From Paenarthrobacter aurescens (GTDB lineage: Bacteria > Actinomycetota > Actinomycetes > Actinomycetales > Micrococcaceae): DNA of 64,000 bases. The notes below the pieces were generated by a model that saw only the letters and a program-made list of their open reading frames with translations, did no database searches and was not told the origin of the DNA. Position 1 is the first letter of the stretch. Each line of letters opens with the position of its first letter. The translations under genes were made by a program, and so were the position numbers. Location of the stretch: contig NZ_CP157456.1 in assembly GCF_041549525.1 (NCBI RefSeq), positions 3,658,001 through 3,722,000 of the forward strand. The letters are read 5' to 3'. Shown here piece by piece: positions 33,037 to 42,591 of the stretch.

Positions 33037-33438
33037 TCAACCTGCTGAAGTGACCGCCGCCGTCGCGGTCAGTTCCACCTTCATGCCCGGGATGCCGAGT
33101 TGATTGACACCCAAGGCGCAGCGAACCGGGCGCGGGGCCGAAAAGTACTCACGGTAGAGCTCGTTGAAGACGGCCCGTTCGGTCATATCAGTGAAGTAGA
33201 TGGTCATATGCATCACGTGATCAAGGCAGCTTCCCGCCCGCTCGAGCGCATAACGCAGGTTGTCCAGCACCTGCCTGGACTGCGCCTCAATACCGTCCGG
33301 CATGGTGCCGTCGGGGCTCGTCGGGATCTGGGTGGTCCAGACTACCCCGCCAGCTGTTGCGGTATCTGAGTAGAGGGCAGCTTCCGGATCTGCACCCGGC
33401 TCCGGAATGAACGTGACTGCTTGCTGTGCCAGAGCCAT
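33037..33438 (-). CDS. RidA family enamine/imine deaminase
   Basis: This 133-residue protein of the RidA/YjgF family shows VVWTTQIPTSPDGTMP, QSRQVLDNLRYALERAG and the conserved arginine in RPVRCALGVNQL, the substrate-carboxylate-binding region. RidA proteins hydrolyse reactive enamine/imine intermediates of amino-acid breakdown. It is the last gene of the IclR-region operon. Its ATG overlaps the binding-protein stop by one base (TAATG). This suggests that the imported compound yields an imine during catabolism. Confidence 0.85.
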   Translation of the reverse strand: MALAQQAVTFIPEPGADPEAALYSDTATAGGVVWTTQIPTSPDGTMPDGIEAQSRQVLDNLRYALERAGSCLDHVMHMTIYFTDMTERAVFNELYREYFSAPRPVRCALGVNQLGIPGMKVELTATAAVTSAG

Positions 33439-34340
33439 TAGCTCGTGTGCGCTTTCGACTCGGTGATCTTGGCGCTCTCAAGGCCCCACTTGGCGAAAAT
33501 CTCGCTGTACTTCCCGTCAGCGATCAACTTGTTGAAAGCTGCCTGGAACGCGCTGGAGAGCTTGCTTCCCTTGGGCAACGCGATGCCGCCCTCAACCGTG
33601 TGGAAGACTTTGCCCGCGGTCTTGAGCTTTCCTTTGGACTGCTGGGCCACGTAGCCGGCAACCTCTGCGCCCATGCCGGTTGCATCGGCACGTCCACTGG
33701 TGACTGCCAGGGTTGCCTGGTCCTGCGTCTTGTAGCCTTGGATCTGCACTGCCGGCTTGCCGGCCTTTTCGCATTCCTTGCCTGCGTCTTCGGCATAGGT
33801 CATTTCGTATGAGCCGCTCTGCAGGGCTACTGACCGTCCGCAGAGATCGGCAAAGCTGTCGATTGCGCCCTTGCTGTCATCGCCGCGGACCAAGTACTGC
33901 GAGCCGCTCTGGAAGAAGGACACCATGTCTACTGCCTTGGTGCGTTCCTCGGTGATCCAGAAACCGGCGAAGCTCGCTTGGTACCGCTGCGACTGAAATG
34001 CGGGAACGATCGCGTCGAACGCCACTGTGGTTGGCTTGATGGTGACTCCCATCAGCTCACCGGCGGCGGTCCACATCTCGGGTTCAATGCCCACCATCTT
34101 GTCGCCCTCCATGAAGTCCATGGGAGGGTAGGCGGAGTCGACCGCGATCTCGATGGTGCCGCCCTTCTTGAGTTCTTCAGGAAGGAGCGCCTGGATATCG
34201 GCGTTTGCCTTGACCTCGGAATTGGCTGCCGGAGCTGCGGCGCCATTGCCGCATGCTGACAGCAGACCGATGGTCAGGAGTGCTGAAGCTGCCGCCATTG
34301 GCTTCTTCAGGGCATGACGGGGCTGGGAAATGGCTTTCAT
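33438..34340 (-). CDS. Polar amino acid ABC transporter substrate-binding lipoprotein
   Basis: This 300-residue protein of solute-binding family 3 has a lipobox LLSAC (Cys near 30), IEIAVDSAYPPMDFMEGDKMVGIEP, and the domain-closing GYKTQDQATLAVTSGRADATG. It binds an amino acid or related small zwitterion. With the downstream ATPase-permease genes it forms a complete importer. The ligand is not identifiable. Confidence 0.88.
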   Translation of the reverse strand: MKAISQPRHALKKPMAAASALLTIGLLSACGNGAAAPAANSEVKANADIQALLPEELKKGGTIEIAVDSAYPPMDFMEGDKMVGIEPEMWTAAGELMGVTIKPTTVAFDAIVPAFQSQRYQASFAGFWITEERTKAVDMVSFFQSGSQYLVRGDDSKGAIDSFADLCGRSVALQSGSYEMTYAEDAGKECEKAGKPAVQIQGYKTQDQATLAVTSGRADATGMGAEVAGYVAQQSKGKLKTAGKVFHTVEGGIALPKGSKLSSAFQAAFNKLIADGKYSEIFAKWGLESAKITESKAHTS

Positions 34341-34382
34341 GATCTTCCTTCTTGGGGTGGGGGTAAATGCGGGGTGGACCTC

Positions 34383-35150
34383 TCAGAGGACCTTTGAAAG
34401 AAAAGCCTGTGTTCGGGGGTGTTGGGGATTGTTCAAAACGTCGCGTGGGTTGCCGCTTTCAATGACGGCACCGCCGTCCATGAAGACCAGGGAGTTGCCT
34501 ACTTCCTTGGCGAACGCCATCTCGTGCGTAATAACCGCCATGGTCATTCCTGATGCCGCCAGCTCCCGCATAACGTCCAGTACTTCGCCCACCAACTCGG
34601 GATCCAGCGCAGAGGTGGGTTCGTCAAACAACATCACTTTGGGCCGCATCGCCAGAGCCCGGGCAATGGCGACGCGCTGCTGCTGACCGCCGGAGAGCTG
34701 ACCCGGGTAGTTACCGGCCTTGTTGCCCAATCCAACGCGCTCCAACAGCTCCAAAGCTTCGGACCGAACGTCGGCGCGCTTCCGGCCACGAACTTGCATG
34801 GGTGCTTCCATGATGTTTTCGAGCGCGGTCATGTGGGCGAACAGGTTGAACTTTTGAAAGACCATTCCGACGTCAGCGCGCTGCCTGCATACGTCTTTGT
34901 CTTTCATTTCGTGCAGATTGCCGTTGCGCTCGCGGTACCCCACGAGTTCACCGTCTACGTGAATGGTGCCGGCGTCGATCTTTTCCAGGTGGTTGATGAA
35001 GCGCAGCATGGTGGACTTACCGGAGCCGGAGGGCCCCACTACGCACATCACCTCACCTGCGTTGAGTGCAAGGTTGATGCCGTTGAGGACGTGGAAATCG
35101 CCGTAGTGCTTATGGACATCGCTGACCTGGACCATGGGAAGGGTGTTCAT
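34383..35150 (-). CDS. Polar amino acid ABC transporter ATP-binding protein
   Basis: This 255-residue ATPase has Walker [10 protein letters not shown], the signature [15 protein letters not shown], Walker [13 protein letters not shown] and the H-loop ITHEM. It is of the GlnQ/HisP type. The start at 35150 (MNTLPM) overlaps the permease stop by four bases (ATGA). The much longer upstream reading frame is a shadow of the permease gene. It energises import of the amino acid-like ligand. Confidence 0.92.
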   Translation of the reverse strand: MNTLPMVQVSDVHKHYGDFHVLNGINLALNAGEVMCVVGPSGSGKSTMLRFINHLEKIDAGTIHVDGELVGYRERNGNLHEMKDKDVCRQRADVGMVFQKFNLFAHMTALENIMEAPMQVRGRKRADVRSEALELLERVGLGNKAGNYPGQLSGGQQQRVAIARALAMRPKVMLFDEPTSALDPELVGEVLDVMRELAASGMTMAVITHEMAFAKEVGNSLVFMDGGAVIESGNPRDVLNNPQHPRTQAFLSKVL

Positions 35151-36082
35151 CGGTTGCCTGCCTTCAAGAGACGCCGCATAGTGAACAGCTGCGTGAGTTT
35201 GTTTCCCTGGCCGGAGATCTGCTGATCGCTGCGGCCGAACTTGCGCTCCAATCGTGACTGCCCCACGGACAGCACGGACGTGGCCAGGAGGTACCAGAGG
35301 CTGGCCACTATGAGTAGCGGAATGGTCTGGAACGTTTGGGCGGAGATGAGGTTGACCTGGTACATCAGGTCCGCCACTGCCACGACGCTCACCAACGACG
35401 TGCTCTTGAGCATGGTGATGGTTTCGTTGCCAGCAGGCGGGATCATTACCCGGGATGCCTGCGGAAGGATGATCCGGCGAAGTGTCTTTGCCCGGTTCAT
35501 TCCCAGAGCACTTGCTGCTTCCACTTGGCCCTTGTCCACGGCTGTGATGCCGGAGCGGACGATTTCGGCCATGTAGGCGGCTTCGTTGAGCACCAGCCCC
35601 AAGAGGCTGGCGACAATCGGAGTGATGATCTTGTTGGCGTCCAGGCTGGCGAAGACCGGACCTCCGAACGGGATGCCCAAGTTGATGGACGGGAACAGCA
35701 CAGCGAGGTTGTACCAAAACACCAACTGCACCAGCAGAGGCGTTCCGCGGAAGAACCAAACAAAGGCCCATGCCGTGTAGGAGGCCACCGGGTTGGATGA
35801 CAACCGCATGATTGCCAGCACCACTCCCAGGGCGATGCCTAGCACCATGGCCACTACAGTGAGCCAAAGTGTCAGCCACAAGCCTTGCATGATGGGCGGG
35901 GCGAAAATGTAGCTTGCCACCACCTCCCATTCGAAGTTGGGGTTGGTGAAGAGGACAAGGATGCCTTGGGCTACCAGGACCAGGATGATGATGGCGAACA
36001 CGATCCGGCCGGGGCGTCGAAGCGGAATGACCTTGCGCGGGGCTGAAGTTCCCAATGGCTTGGTGGTTGATACGGCGCTCAT
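35147..36082 (-). CDS. Polar amino acid ABC transporter permease
   Basis: This 311-residue HisM/GlnP-type permease has about five to six helices and the ATPase contact loop [22 protein letters not shown] single permease gene is present, so it probably forms a homodimer. It overlaps the upstream dipeptidase-like gene and the downstream ATPase gene by four bases each. Confidence 0.9.
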   Translation of the reverse strand: MSAVSTTKPLGTSAPRKVIPLRRPGRIVFAIIILVLVAQGILVLFTNPNFEWEVVASYIFAPPIMQGLWLTLWLTVVAMVLGIALGVVLAIMRLSSNPVASYTAWAFVWFFRGTPLLVQLVFWYNLAVLFPSINLGIPFGGPVFASLDANKIITPIVASLLGLVLNEAAYMAEIVRSGITAVDKGQVEAASALGMNRAKTLRRIILPQASRVMIPPAGNETITMLKSTSLVSVVAVADLMYQVNLISAQTFQTIPLLIVASLWYLLATSVLSVGQSRLERKFGRSDQQISGQGNKLTQLFTMRRLLKAGNR

Positions 36083-37059
36083 GCCATGACCTCGCTATAC
36101 AGACGCATCCAGTTTCCGCCCATGACGGCAGACACTTCTGAAGTGTTGAGTCCGCGTCCGGCCAAGCCATCGGCGATTCCAGCGAAAGACTCCATGGACG
36201 TGAACCATTGGGGGTCGTCATCGCCAGGGGACACGGCTGAAGCGGCGCCGTAGTTTTCCAGGAGGGTCCAGCGGCCCTGTCGCATCCAAGCCAGGTCAGC
36301 GTCCGTGGTGCTGCCACCAAGGTCGGATCCGATCCCTACATGGTCAATGCCCGCGATGTCCGCGGTTTTGAGGACCATGTCGCACCAAGCATCCAGCGAC
36401 GCACTGTATTCGGGACCGGCAAGGTTGGGGTACAGCGCACAGCCGATTACACCGCCGCGTGCTGACAGTTCCTTGATGGTGCTGTCTGAAACGTTGCGGG
36501 GGTGCGAATACAAGCTCGCAGCGTTGGCGTGGGTGATGGCCACCGGCTTGGAGGAAGCGGCAATTGCGTCTTTGCACGTCCGCTCCCCCACATGCGACAG
36601 GTCCACCAAAATACCGTTCTTGTTGAGCTCGCCCACCACTTCGTAGCCAAACCTCGTGAGTCCTGCATCGCCGGGCTCGTAACAGCTGGAGCCGACGTCG
36701 TTCTGGTTGTTGTAGGTCAGCTGGAAGATGCGTACGCCGAGCTCGGCGAACAGCCGGACAAAGCGAATGCGGCCCTGCAGCGAGGACGTGTTCTGGAATC
36801 CGAGGAGGACTGCGGTGCGGTTCTCAGCCCGGAGCCGGCGGATATCGTCGGTATTCCGCGCGATACCCACCACGTCGCTGTTTTCTTCGATGAATTCACG
36901 CCATCGTGCGATGGAGTCCAGGGACTCTACGGCGTCATCCCAAAAACCGCACGTGACCGTAATGCAGTCGACGTCACCGGACCGGATGGTCCTCAGCGTC
37001 TCGGACGTGAAGTTTCCGCTTTCCATCCCGTCGACGTATAAAGTGTCGGGTGTTTTCAT
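36079..37059 (-). CDS. Atypical M19 (renal dipeptidase-like) amidohydrolase
   Basis: This 326-residue TIM-barrel protein of peptidase family M19 keeps the conserved [11 protein letters not shown] and VAITHANA His ligands and the late Asp in GIGSDLGG. The usual first metal motif HxD is replaced by YVDGMESG, and the bridging Glu position reads GFQN. This matches a divergent M19 branch that I recall from glycine-betaine/dimethylglycine clusters of Pseudomonas, whose substrate is not clear. The start at 37059 (MKTPDT) gives the normal N-terminus. It sits between the IclR regulator and an amino-acid importer, so it probably acts on the imported compound. Confidence 0.8.
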   Translation of the reverse strand: MKTPDTLYVDGMESGNFTSETLRTIRSGDVDCITVTCGFWDDAVESLDSIARWREFIEENSDVVGIARNTDDIRRLRAENRTAVLLGFQNTSSLQGRIRFVRLFAELGVRIFQLTYNNQNDVGSSCYEPGDAGLTRFGYEVVGELNKNGILVDLSHVGERTCKDAIAASSKPVAITHANAASLYSHPRNVSDSTIKELSARGGVIGCALYPNLAGPEYSASLDAWCDMVLKTADIAGIDHVGIGSDLGGSTTDADLAWMRQGRWTLLENYGAASAVSPGDDDPQWFTSMESFAGIADGLAGRGLNTSEVSAVMGGNWMRLYSEVMA

Positions 37060-37084
37060 GGTGTGGTAGTTCCTCTGGCTTGTA

Positions 37085-37852
37085 CTAGTTGGCTGGATGC
37101 CACAGCGCATGGAGATTGTCGGCGCCGGCTTTGAGCCTGCGGGCGACGTCCTCGATGTCCAGGCGATCCTCGGGTCCAAGGACCCCGAGTGCTGCAACGC
37201 AGTAGCCGCGATCGTCCATCAGGGGGACGGCTACTGCCGTGATCATGTCTTCGTCATCGGGCTCGCGCGCTGAAACGGCATAGCCGTTGCGGCGGACACG
37301 GGCCAGTTCGGTTTGTGTTGGGAGTTTCGCGCCGGTCGCCCGGAGTTCATCGACGACGGCGGGATCGGCGAACGCCACCAGCGCGCGTCCCGAGGCACTA
37401 TCGTCCAAGGCCCAGCTCATTTCTGCGCTGATGTCAGCACGGATACGACGGCGTGGTTCCATACGCTCGACAATGTGGGCAGCATCGCCGTCGAGAATCG
37501 CCAGGAATGTGGATTCCCGGGTGGCTTCGGTGAGTTGGCGCATGAGGGGCAGGACCCGCTCCCCGATGCTCGATTGCTCCATGGCTGCCCTGCCCACACG
37601 GCTCGCCCTCATGGATAAGCGGTATGAGCCGTCCTCCAGTTGCTCCAGCCATCCTGCACTCACGAACGTGACGAGGTGTTGGTGCAAGGTAGCCCTCGAC
37701 CAGCCCAGTTGGCGCGACAAAGTGGGTGGCTTGACGGGTCGTCGGTGCTCCGCGATTGCTTCGAGCAGGCCAAGGGCCCGGCTGGCTGAGCTAAGGGTCC
37801 GGGTTGCGGACTTCTGAGCGGACTGATCTTCGAGGGCTGATGTCTTTTCCAT
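37085..37852 (-). CDS. IclR family regulator
   Basis: This 255-residue protein has an N-terminal winged HTH (about 18-75: SRALGLLEAIAEH, LSRQLGWSRATLHQHLVTF) and a C-terminal IclR effector domain (about 90-250; IVERMEPRRRIRADI, ISAREPDDEDMITAVAVPL-like segment). It heads the operon with the M19 protein, importer and RidA. It is divergent from two unknown genes and is likely to control both sides. Confidence 0.88.
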   Translation of the reverse strand: MEKTSALEDQSAQKSATRTLSSASRALGLLEAIAEHRRPVKPPTLSRQLGWSRATLHQHLVTFVSAGWLEQLEDGSYRLSMRASRVGRAAMEQSSIGERVLPLMRQLTEATRESTFLAILDGDAAHIVERMEPRRRIRADISAEMSWALDDSASGRALVAFADPAVVDELRATGAKLPTQTELARVRRNGYAVSAREPDDEDMITAVAVPLMDDRGYCVAALGVLGPEDRLDIEDVARRLKAGADNLHALWHPAN

Positions 37853-37919
37853 TTGTCAGGAGCATACGTGTGCTGCGACACAGATACAAGACCTCGATTT
37901 CTTAAATGAATATTTTTGC

Positions 37920-37946
37920 CAAAATCCGCTCTATCGCTGGATTTTG
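37920..37946. promoter_or_regulatory. Candidate IclR operator, CAAAATCC-N11-GGATTTTG
   Basis: Perfect 8-bp arms with an 11-base spacer lie in the AT-rich part of the 196-base divergent region between IclR and the unknown gene pair. Position and symmetry fit an operator for the adjacent IclR protein. Confidence 0.5.
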
Positions 37947-38048
37947 TGTATGTGTATGCTGAACACTGTCACGTATGCGTAGACGTACGCTCAGAATCTC
38001 GCCCACACATCCGGGCACACCATGAAGCCATTGAATGGAGCAGGAATG

Positions 38049-39719
38049 ATGCAATTGAGGGATCCGGGGGTCGTCATGACACCCGACGCGCTGGGTGCGC
38101 TGCAGCCCACGCGCTTCAGCGCCAGCCGAACGCTGGTCAACAAGATGGTCCAGGAGCGCTGGGTCATCTCCCGGGCAGAATTCAATATCGATGCCTCAGG
38201 CCAAGGGAACGCCCGCTATCACGTGGCAGTCAATGATGACTGGTCTTTTGAGTTCGTGGTGTTCTCCAACGCACCGAAGGAGGGCGTTGAGCGGACTGAC
38301 CGGATCATCGGCAGTCACTGGGACATGATGGGCGCACTCATCGAGGGTGCCGCTGGCGACGAACGCATTGAGCAGACCAAGCGCGAACTGCCCAAACTTT
38401 ACGGCGGACGAGCCGCGCCAGGAACTTTGATCTGGTGCCGGGCCAACCGCAGCATGCGGGCCTTCGACCTCACTGTTGAGGCCTTGTCCCGCGGCGAACA
38501 GCCTCCGGCACGAGTGCTTGGTGCTGTTTGCTACCTCATGCGCAACACCGGATTGGACGGGAACGGCACTTTCGGCACGCGTTCGTTCGCTGCCTACGAG
38601 TCAGATCACCCCCTGCGGACGCCGTACCACGCACAGATGCTGACGTCGTATCTCATGCGTGAGTTCAGTCTGGATCTCGCGGAACACATGGCTGCGGCCC
38701 GGAGCCACGATGCCGCCACACTGAGCCACGATTTCCGCCGCTTCCTTGGCCTGGGCAACGCCTCCGGTCTCGGCCTCGTGCTCTTCGCCAAGAACCACCC
38801 ACAGATGGTGGACCGCTGGATTACGCTGCGGGAAGCAAGCCTGGCCGAGGCGCGGGACCTGATTCTGGCCCCGGACGCACCCGAATTGGACCGCTTGGAC
38901 TCACTGTTGGAACGCGCCGTCAGCTACAAGGCCAAAGACCGCATGCGGTACACCTATCAGCCCGCTGCAGAATTGGTCAGTTCCGAGCTCGCTCAACTCC
39001 GCTCCCGACTGGCCGGATTGAGGGCAACGGCGGGAGAACCAGGCAACTTGCTCGACTCCATCTACAAGGCATCTTCAGGGCTAACGTCCGAAACCCGGGA
39101 GATCCTCGCTGCATTGCTGCTGGAACTGCTCCCGGCGCCGGAAGACATGGCGAGTCTGATCACCGTTGAAGAGTATGCCCCGGCGTCGCCGGCCACGCCA
39201 GTGGGCGAGCTCCTGGACATCATCGCCAAGGACTACGCGTGGGCAACGGGCGTGGATCTGGACGACCCCTCGGCACTCCATTTCGGTTGGTACAAATCCG
39301 CGAATGCTGAAGAACCCCGCCGCGGGCCGCTCAAGGACCTCCCTTCAGGCTTCGACGACATGACTCTGGACCTGCCGCAGAAGTTGCAGCACCTGGTCCC
39401 TCTTCTGCGCGACATGGATCGCTCCACGACCGCCGGATCCGTGTCGCGCAAGTTCCCGGAGTACCGCGCCACCATTGAACGCCTTCTTGCTTTGCGGGAT
39501 ACCGGCTATCACACCGTCCGCGCCAACACGCGCGATGAGCACTTCAATCCAGCCCACATCATCAGGCTCTTCAACAGCGCCTTCTACGGACTGGACAAGA
39601 CCAAGGAAGACGGGCCAGTGGGTGTTGTGGGCGTCCTGTTCCACGGCGCCCCCACACCCGCAGAAATTGCCGACGGAACCGGCCATGATTGGCTGTTCCC
39701 CGCAGAACCGGAGGACTAA
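38049..39719 (+). CDS. Conserved hypothetical protein, about 556 residues
   Basis: I do not recognise a named domain. The N-terminus (DPGVVMTPDALGALQPTRFS, then TLVNKMVQERWVISRAEF) is followed by a soluble alpha/beta region and Arg- and His-rich stretches near the C-terminus (TGYHTVRANTRDEHFNPAHI). There is no signal peptide or membrane segment, so it is cytoplasmic. I recall similar unnamed proteins next to DUF3726 genes in proteobacteria. GGAG eight bases before the ATG at 38049 supports that start; ATG at 38022 and 38046 are alternatives. It is divergent from the IclR operon and lies three bases from the next gene. Confidence 0.7.
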   Translation: MQLRDPGVVMTPDALGALQPTRFSASRTLVNKMVQERWVISRAEFNIDASGQGNARYHVAVNDDWSFEFVVFSNAPKEGVERTDRIIGSHWDMMGALIEGAAGDERIEQTKRELPKLYGGRAAPGTLIWCRANRSMRAFDLTVEALSRGEQPPARVLGAVCYLMRNTGLDGNGTFGTRSFAAYESDHPLRTPYHAQMLTSYLMREFSLDLAEHMAAARSHDAATLSHDFRRFLGLGNASGLGLVLFAKNHPQMVDRWITLREASLAEARDLILAPDAPELDRLDSLLERAVSYKAKDRMRYTYQPAAELVSSELAQLRSRLAGLRATAGEPGNLLDSIYKASSGLTSETREILAALLLELLPAPEDMASLITVEEYAPASPATPVGELLDIIAKDYAWATGVDLDDPSALHFGWYKSANAEEPRRGPLKDLPSGFDDMTLDLPQKLQHLVPLLRDMDRSTTAGSVSRKFPEYRATIERLLALRDTGYHTVRANTRDEHFNPAHIIRLFNSAFYGLDKTKEDGPVGVVGVLFHGAPTPAEIADGTGHDWLFPAEPED

Positions 39720-39722
39720 ACA

Positions 39723-40424
39723 ATGAGCGATTCCAAACTGACACCCCCGCCGGGCAAAGCTGCCATGTCGGTGCGCGAATGCAGGCTGATCCTGGAGCGT
39801 CTTCTGGTGGCATCCGGCGCCCTGCCAGGAGAAGTACCTGCCGCCCGCGACGCCCTCTTGGCTGCCGAGGTTCATGGTCTCGGTCTGCTCCAACTCATCC
39901 ACGCGCAGCCGCTCACTCTCCCCAGCAAGCCTGTGCGTTACGACGAAGCCGGGCCCATCGTCGTCGTTGATGGCTCGGGCAGACTTTCTGCACTCCTGAT
40001 TCCGGCTCTGCGGGACATCATCCTTGAACGTGGCACGGTGGAAATTTCCGTATCCAACGTCACGGCCCCTGAGTTGCTGCAGGCGTTGGATACTGTTCCT
40101 GAGCTCGATTCCCGCCGAATCTCTGTGTCCGTCCAAGATTCCAACACTGTGGTGGTCAGTGCAGAGCCAGCAAACGACACCGAGGCGGCCAAACGCCGCG
40201 CCGCGCGTACCCGGCGCATCACCGACGCTCACTTGAACGGCCTTCCGGTACCGGGAGTGGTCTGGCTTGAGCTGTACCAGCGGTCCAACGCGGCCCTGCT
40301 GAGCGAATCGGCGGAAACCCGCAGTCACGCAGGGTACAAGGATGTGGACGAGACAGGCCGGATCGTGAAGCAGATGGACGACGACGTCGATGTCGAGTTC
40401 GCGCTGCAGCAACTGGCCGGCTGA
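39723..40424 (+). CDS. DUF3726-like protein
   Basis: This 233-residue soluble protein begins SVRECRLILERLLVASGALP, and AARDALLAAEVHGLGLL follows, resembling the DUF3726 N-terminus. A basic stretch (EAAKRRAARTRRI) precedes a short C-terminal domain. It lies three bases after the 556-residue unknown gene, so the two are an operon and probably work together. The family has no assigned function. A strong hairpin follows. Confidence 0.6.
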   Translation: MSDSKLTPPPGKAAMSVRECRLILERLLVASGALPGEVPAARDALLAAEVHGLGLLQLIHAQPLTLPSKPVRYDEAGPIVVVDGSGRLSALLIPALRDIILERGTVEISVSNVTAPELLQALDTVPELDSRRISVSVQDSNTVVVSAEPANDTEAAKRRAARTRRITDAHLNGLPVPGVVWLELYQRSNAALLSESAETRSHAGYKDVDETGRIVKQMDDDVDVEFALQQLAG

Positions 40425-40443
40425 GGTACTTCACACGCCCTTA

Positions 40444-40477
40444 CGCCCCTGGTTCCCGAAGATGGGAATCGGGGGCG
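40444..40477 (+). terminator. Terminator hairpin after the unknown gene pair
   Basis: A 14-bp stem (CGCCCCTGGTTCCC at 40444-40457 with GGGAATCGGGGGCG at 40464-40477, including two G-T pairs) encloses a 6-base loop, 20 bases after the stop of the DUF3726-like gene. No T-tract follows. Confidence 0.6.
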
Positions 40478-40606
40478 GAGGCATTCGCGGATGAAGCGGG
40501 CGGAATCGCAACTTACCAATGGATCTAAGCATGCTTACCATGGTGGGGCAGGACTCTGACGCACCATGAGCACGGACCCCACCGCCGACTGGAAAGTTGA
40601 TCTCCC

Positions 40607-41080
40607 ATGGCACGACGAAGCGCCACCCAAGCAGCAAACCTCCCTGGACCCGTTTCCAAACGCCGCGGACCCGGACGGGCCATCTGGCTCATCGCCGCAG
40701 GTCTCGTCGCGGGAATAGCGGGCGGGATTTTCGGTTTCCGGATGCTGGTACCACCAGGCGAGCCTGAACCGGCAAAGGACCGGCGGCGCCAACCGGATCT
40801 CCGCCAAGCAACGGGAGCATCCCGGGTGGAAGCAGCCCCGGCTTCACCACCCCACGTGGAGCAGCCGGCGGAAATCCTGGTACCGGAAGAGCCTGTGGAG
40901 ATCTCCACGAGGATGCGCCCGGGTGAATGGACTGAAGAATCGCTGCTGGAGCATGTGGAGGACTACAAGCAGCAGATCCGGGAAATGGGTGCCAAGGAGT
41001 CGCAGATTGTGGTCAACGTGGAGCGGACCGAGGCTGGCGCTGCCAGGGTTGTGGTCAGCTGGGACAGGACACTGCCCTAG
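40607..41080 (+). CDS. Single-pass membrane protein, hypothetical
   Basis: This 157-residue protein has a basic N-terminus, one membrane helix (about 24-45, GRAIWLIAAGLVAGIAGGIF) and a soluble C-terminal part ending in a beta-rich SQIVVNVERTEAGAARVVVS. The helix and following PPGEPEPAK resemble the protein at 32102-32524. It is convergent with hspR. No function is recognised. Confidence 0.55.
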   Translation: MARRSATQAANLPGPVSKRRGPGRAIWLIAAGLVAGIAGGIFGFRMLVPPGEPEPAKDRRRQPDLRQATGASRVEAAPASPPHVEQPAEILVPEEPVEISTRMRPGEWTEESLLEHVEDYKQQIREMGAKESQIVVNVERTEAGAARVVVSWDRTLP

Positions 41081-41117
41081 CCCGGGAACCTGAAGCCTAA
41101 GTCCTGGAACCGGAACC

Positions 41118-41546
41118 TTACAGGTTCTCGCCTTGCCGCGGCCGCCACACCACAACGGCCTGCGACCTCGCACGGGGTCGCTGCCCACGGGCAAGGCTGA
41201 CGACGTCGCCCGCAGCACCTGCCGCGAAAATCCGGGCATCCACCGGTGAACGGCGGCGCGACAACTCCTCCGTCAGCTCAGCCACCCGGTACTGCAGGGC
41301 AGCTACCTGGTTTTCGAGGTCCAGAATGCGCTTGATTCCCTCAAGGGAGACGCCGGACTGCGAGAGGCGCTGGACCTCCCGCAGTTTGTTGACGTCGTTC
41401 TGCGAATAGCGGCGGGACTTGCCGGGCGCGCGACTGGGCGAGACGATGCCCAAGCGGTCGTACTGGCGCAACGTCTGCGGATGCATGTCGGCAAGCTCCG
41501 CTGCGACGGAGATGACAAAGATCGGCTGGTTGACGTCGATTGCCAT
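41118..41546 (-). CDS. hspR: HspR, MerR-type heat-shock repressor
   Basis: This 142-residue repressor has a MerR HTH (FVISVAAELADMHPQTLRQYDRLGIVSP; residues 10-37, then RRYSQNDVNKLREVQRLS) and a coiled-coil segment. In actinobacteria HspR, with DnaK as co-repressor, binds HAIR inverted repeats upstream of dnaK and clpB. It is the last gene of dnaK-grpE-dnaJ-hspR, 10 bases after dnaJ, which gives the usual autoregulatory loop. Two HAIR sites lie upstream of dnaK. Confidence 0.93.
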   Translation of the reverse strand: MAIDVNQPIFVISVAAELADMHPQTLRQYDRLGIVSPSRAPGKSRRYSQNDVNKLREVQRLSQSGVSLEGIKRILDLENQVAALQYRVAELTEELSRRRSPVDARIFAAGAAGDVVSLARGQRPRARSQAVVVWRPRQGENL

Positions 41547-41556
41547 GATCGCCTCC

Positions 41557-42534
41557 TTACAACCGGGCCTTCGCGGCCAGGTCCTGACGCGGGTTCGCGT
41601 CCGTGGTGGCGGCGGCGAAGGCCTTCACGGCTTCCTCCGCTTCCTTGTTCAGGTTCTGCGGAACTGCGACGTCGATTGTGACCAGAAGATCGCCGGTGGA
41701 CTTGGACGTCTTCACGCCGCGGCCCTTCACACGGAGGGTACGGCCTGATGGGGTTCCGGCCGGAACACGCACCTTGACGGTATCGCCGTCGAGCGTTGGC
41801 ACCTCAATGGTGGCGCCGAGCGCCGCCTCCGCAAACGTGACGGGCACGTGGATGCGGATGTTGTCGCCATCGCGGTGGAAGAAGTCATGCGGCTTCACGC
41901 TCACCGTGATGATGAGGTCTCCATTACCCGCAGGACCGGCGTTGCCCTTGCCCCGCTGGCGGACTTTCTGACCGTCCTTGATGCCAGCGGGAATCTTGAC
42001 GTCGATCACGTTGCCATTGCTCTCCCGCAGGCTCACAGTGGTGCCCTTGATGGAACCGGCAAAGGAAATGGACGTAGTGGCCGTCCGGTCCGAGCCCTTC
42101 TGCGGTGCACGCTGGAACCCGGTGGGTGCGCCACCAAAGCCGCCGCCGAACAGGTCCGCGAACTCCGGAGGAATGCCTCCGCCCGCAGGCTGACGGGCAC
42201 CCGGTCCGCCACCGAACAGACCGCCAAAGAGGTCCTCGAACCCGCCATTGGCTCCGGCGCCACCCCGGCCGGCGCCGGCACCCGGAGCAAACCGGGCACC
42301 ACCCATGGCACGGATGGCATCGTACTGTTGACGGTCCTCAGGATTGGACAACACCGAGTAAGCCTCGGAGATGTCCTTGAACTTCTTCTCCGCAGCAGCA
42401 TCGCCCGAGTTCGTATCAGGGTGATGCTCCCGGGCTAGCTTGCGGTAAGCCTTCTTGATATCCGCGTCGGACGCGTCCTTGGCAATACCAAGGATCGCGT
42501 AAAAATCCTTTTCAACCCAGTCCTGGCTGGCCAA
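41557..42534 (-). CDS. dnaJ: DnaJ-type co-chaperone
   Basis: This 325-residue protein has a J domain (residues 8-75, with the HPD motif in REHHPDTNSG), a G/F/A-rich linker (about 80-140) and a C-terminal substrate-binding domain (about 150-300). The Cys-rich zinc-finger region of classic DnaJ is absent, as in CbpA/DnaJ1-type proteins. It stimulates the DnaK ATPase and delivers substrates. It is the third gene of the operon; a 176-base gap with a large hairpin separates it from grpE. Confidence 0.93.
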   Translation of the reverse strand: MASQDWVEKDFYAILGIAKDASDADIKKAYRKLAREHHPDTNSGDAAAEKKFKDISEAYSVLSNPEDRQQYDAIRAMGGARFAPGAGAGRGGAGANGGFEDLFGGLFGGGPGARQPAGGGIPPEFADLFGGGFGGAPTGFQRAPQKGSDRTATTSISFAGSIKGTTVSLRESNGNVIDVKIPAGIKDGQKVRQRGKGNAGPAGNGDLIITVSVKPHDFFHRDGDNIRIHVPVTFAEAALGATIEVPTLDGDTVKVRVPAGTPSGRTLRVKGRGVKTSKSTGDLLVTIDVAVPQNLNKEAEEAVKAFAAATTDANPRQDLAAKARL

Positions 42535-42591
42535 GAGCGTTTCCTTTCTAAAACAAACAAAGCGTACGGCGAGACTACCTCGAAGCCGCAG

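Noticed and set aside
34383..36320. A 645-codon frame including the amino-acid ABC ATPase
   Set aside because: The part upstream of 35150 is a shadow of the permease gene; the ATPase starts normally at 35150.
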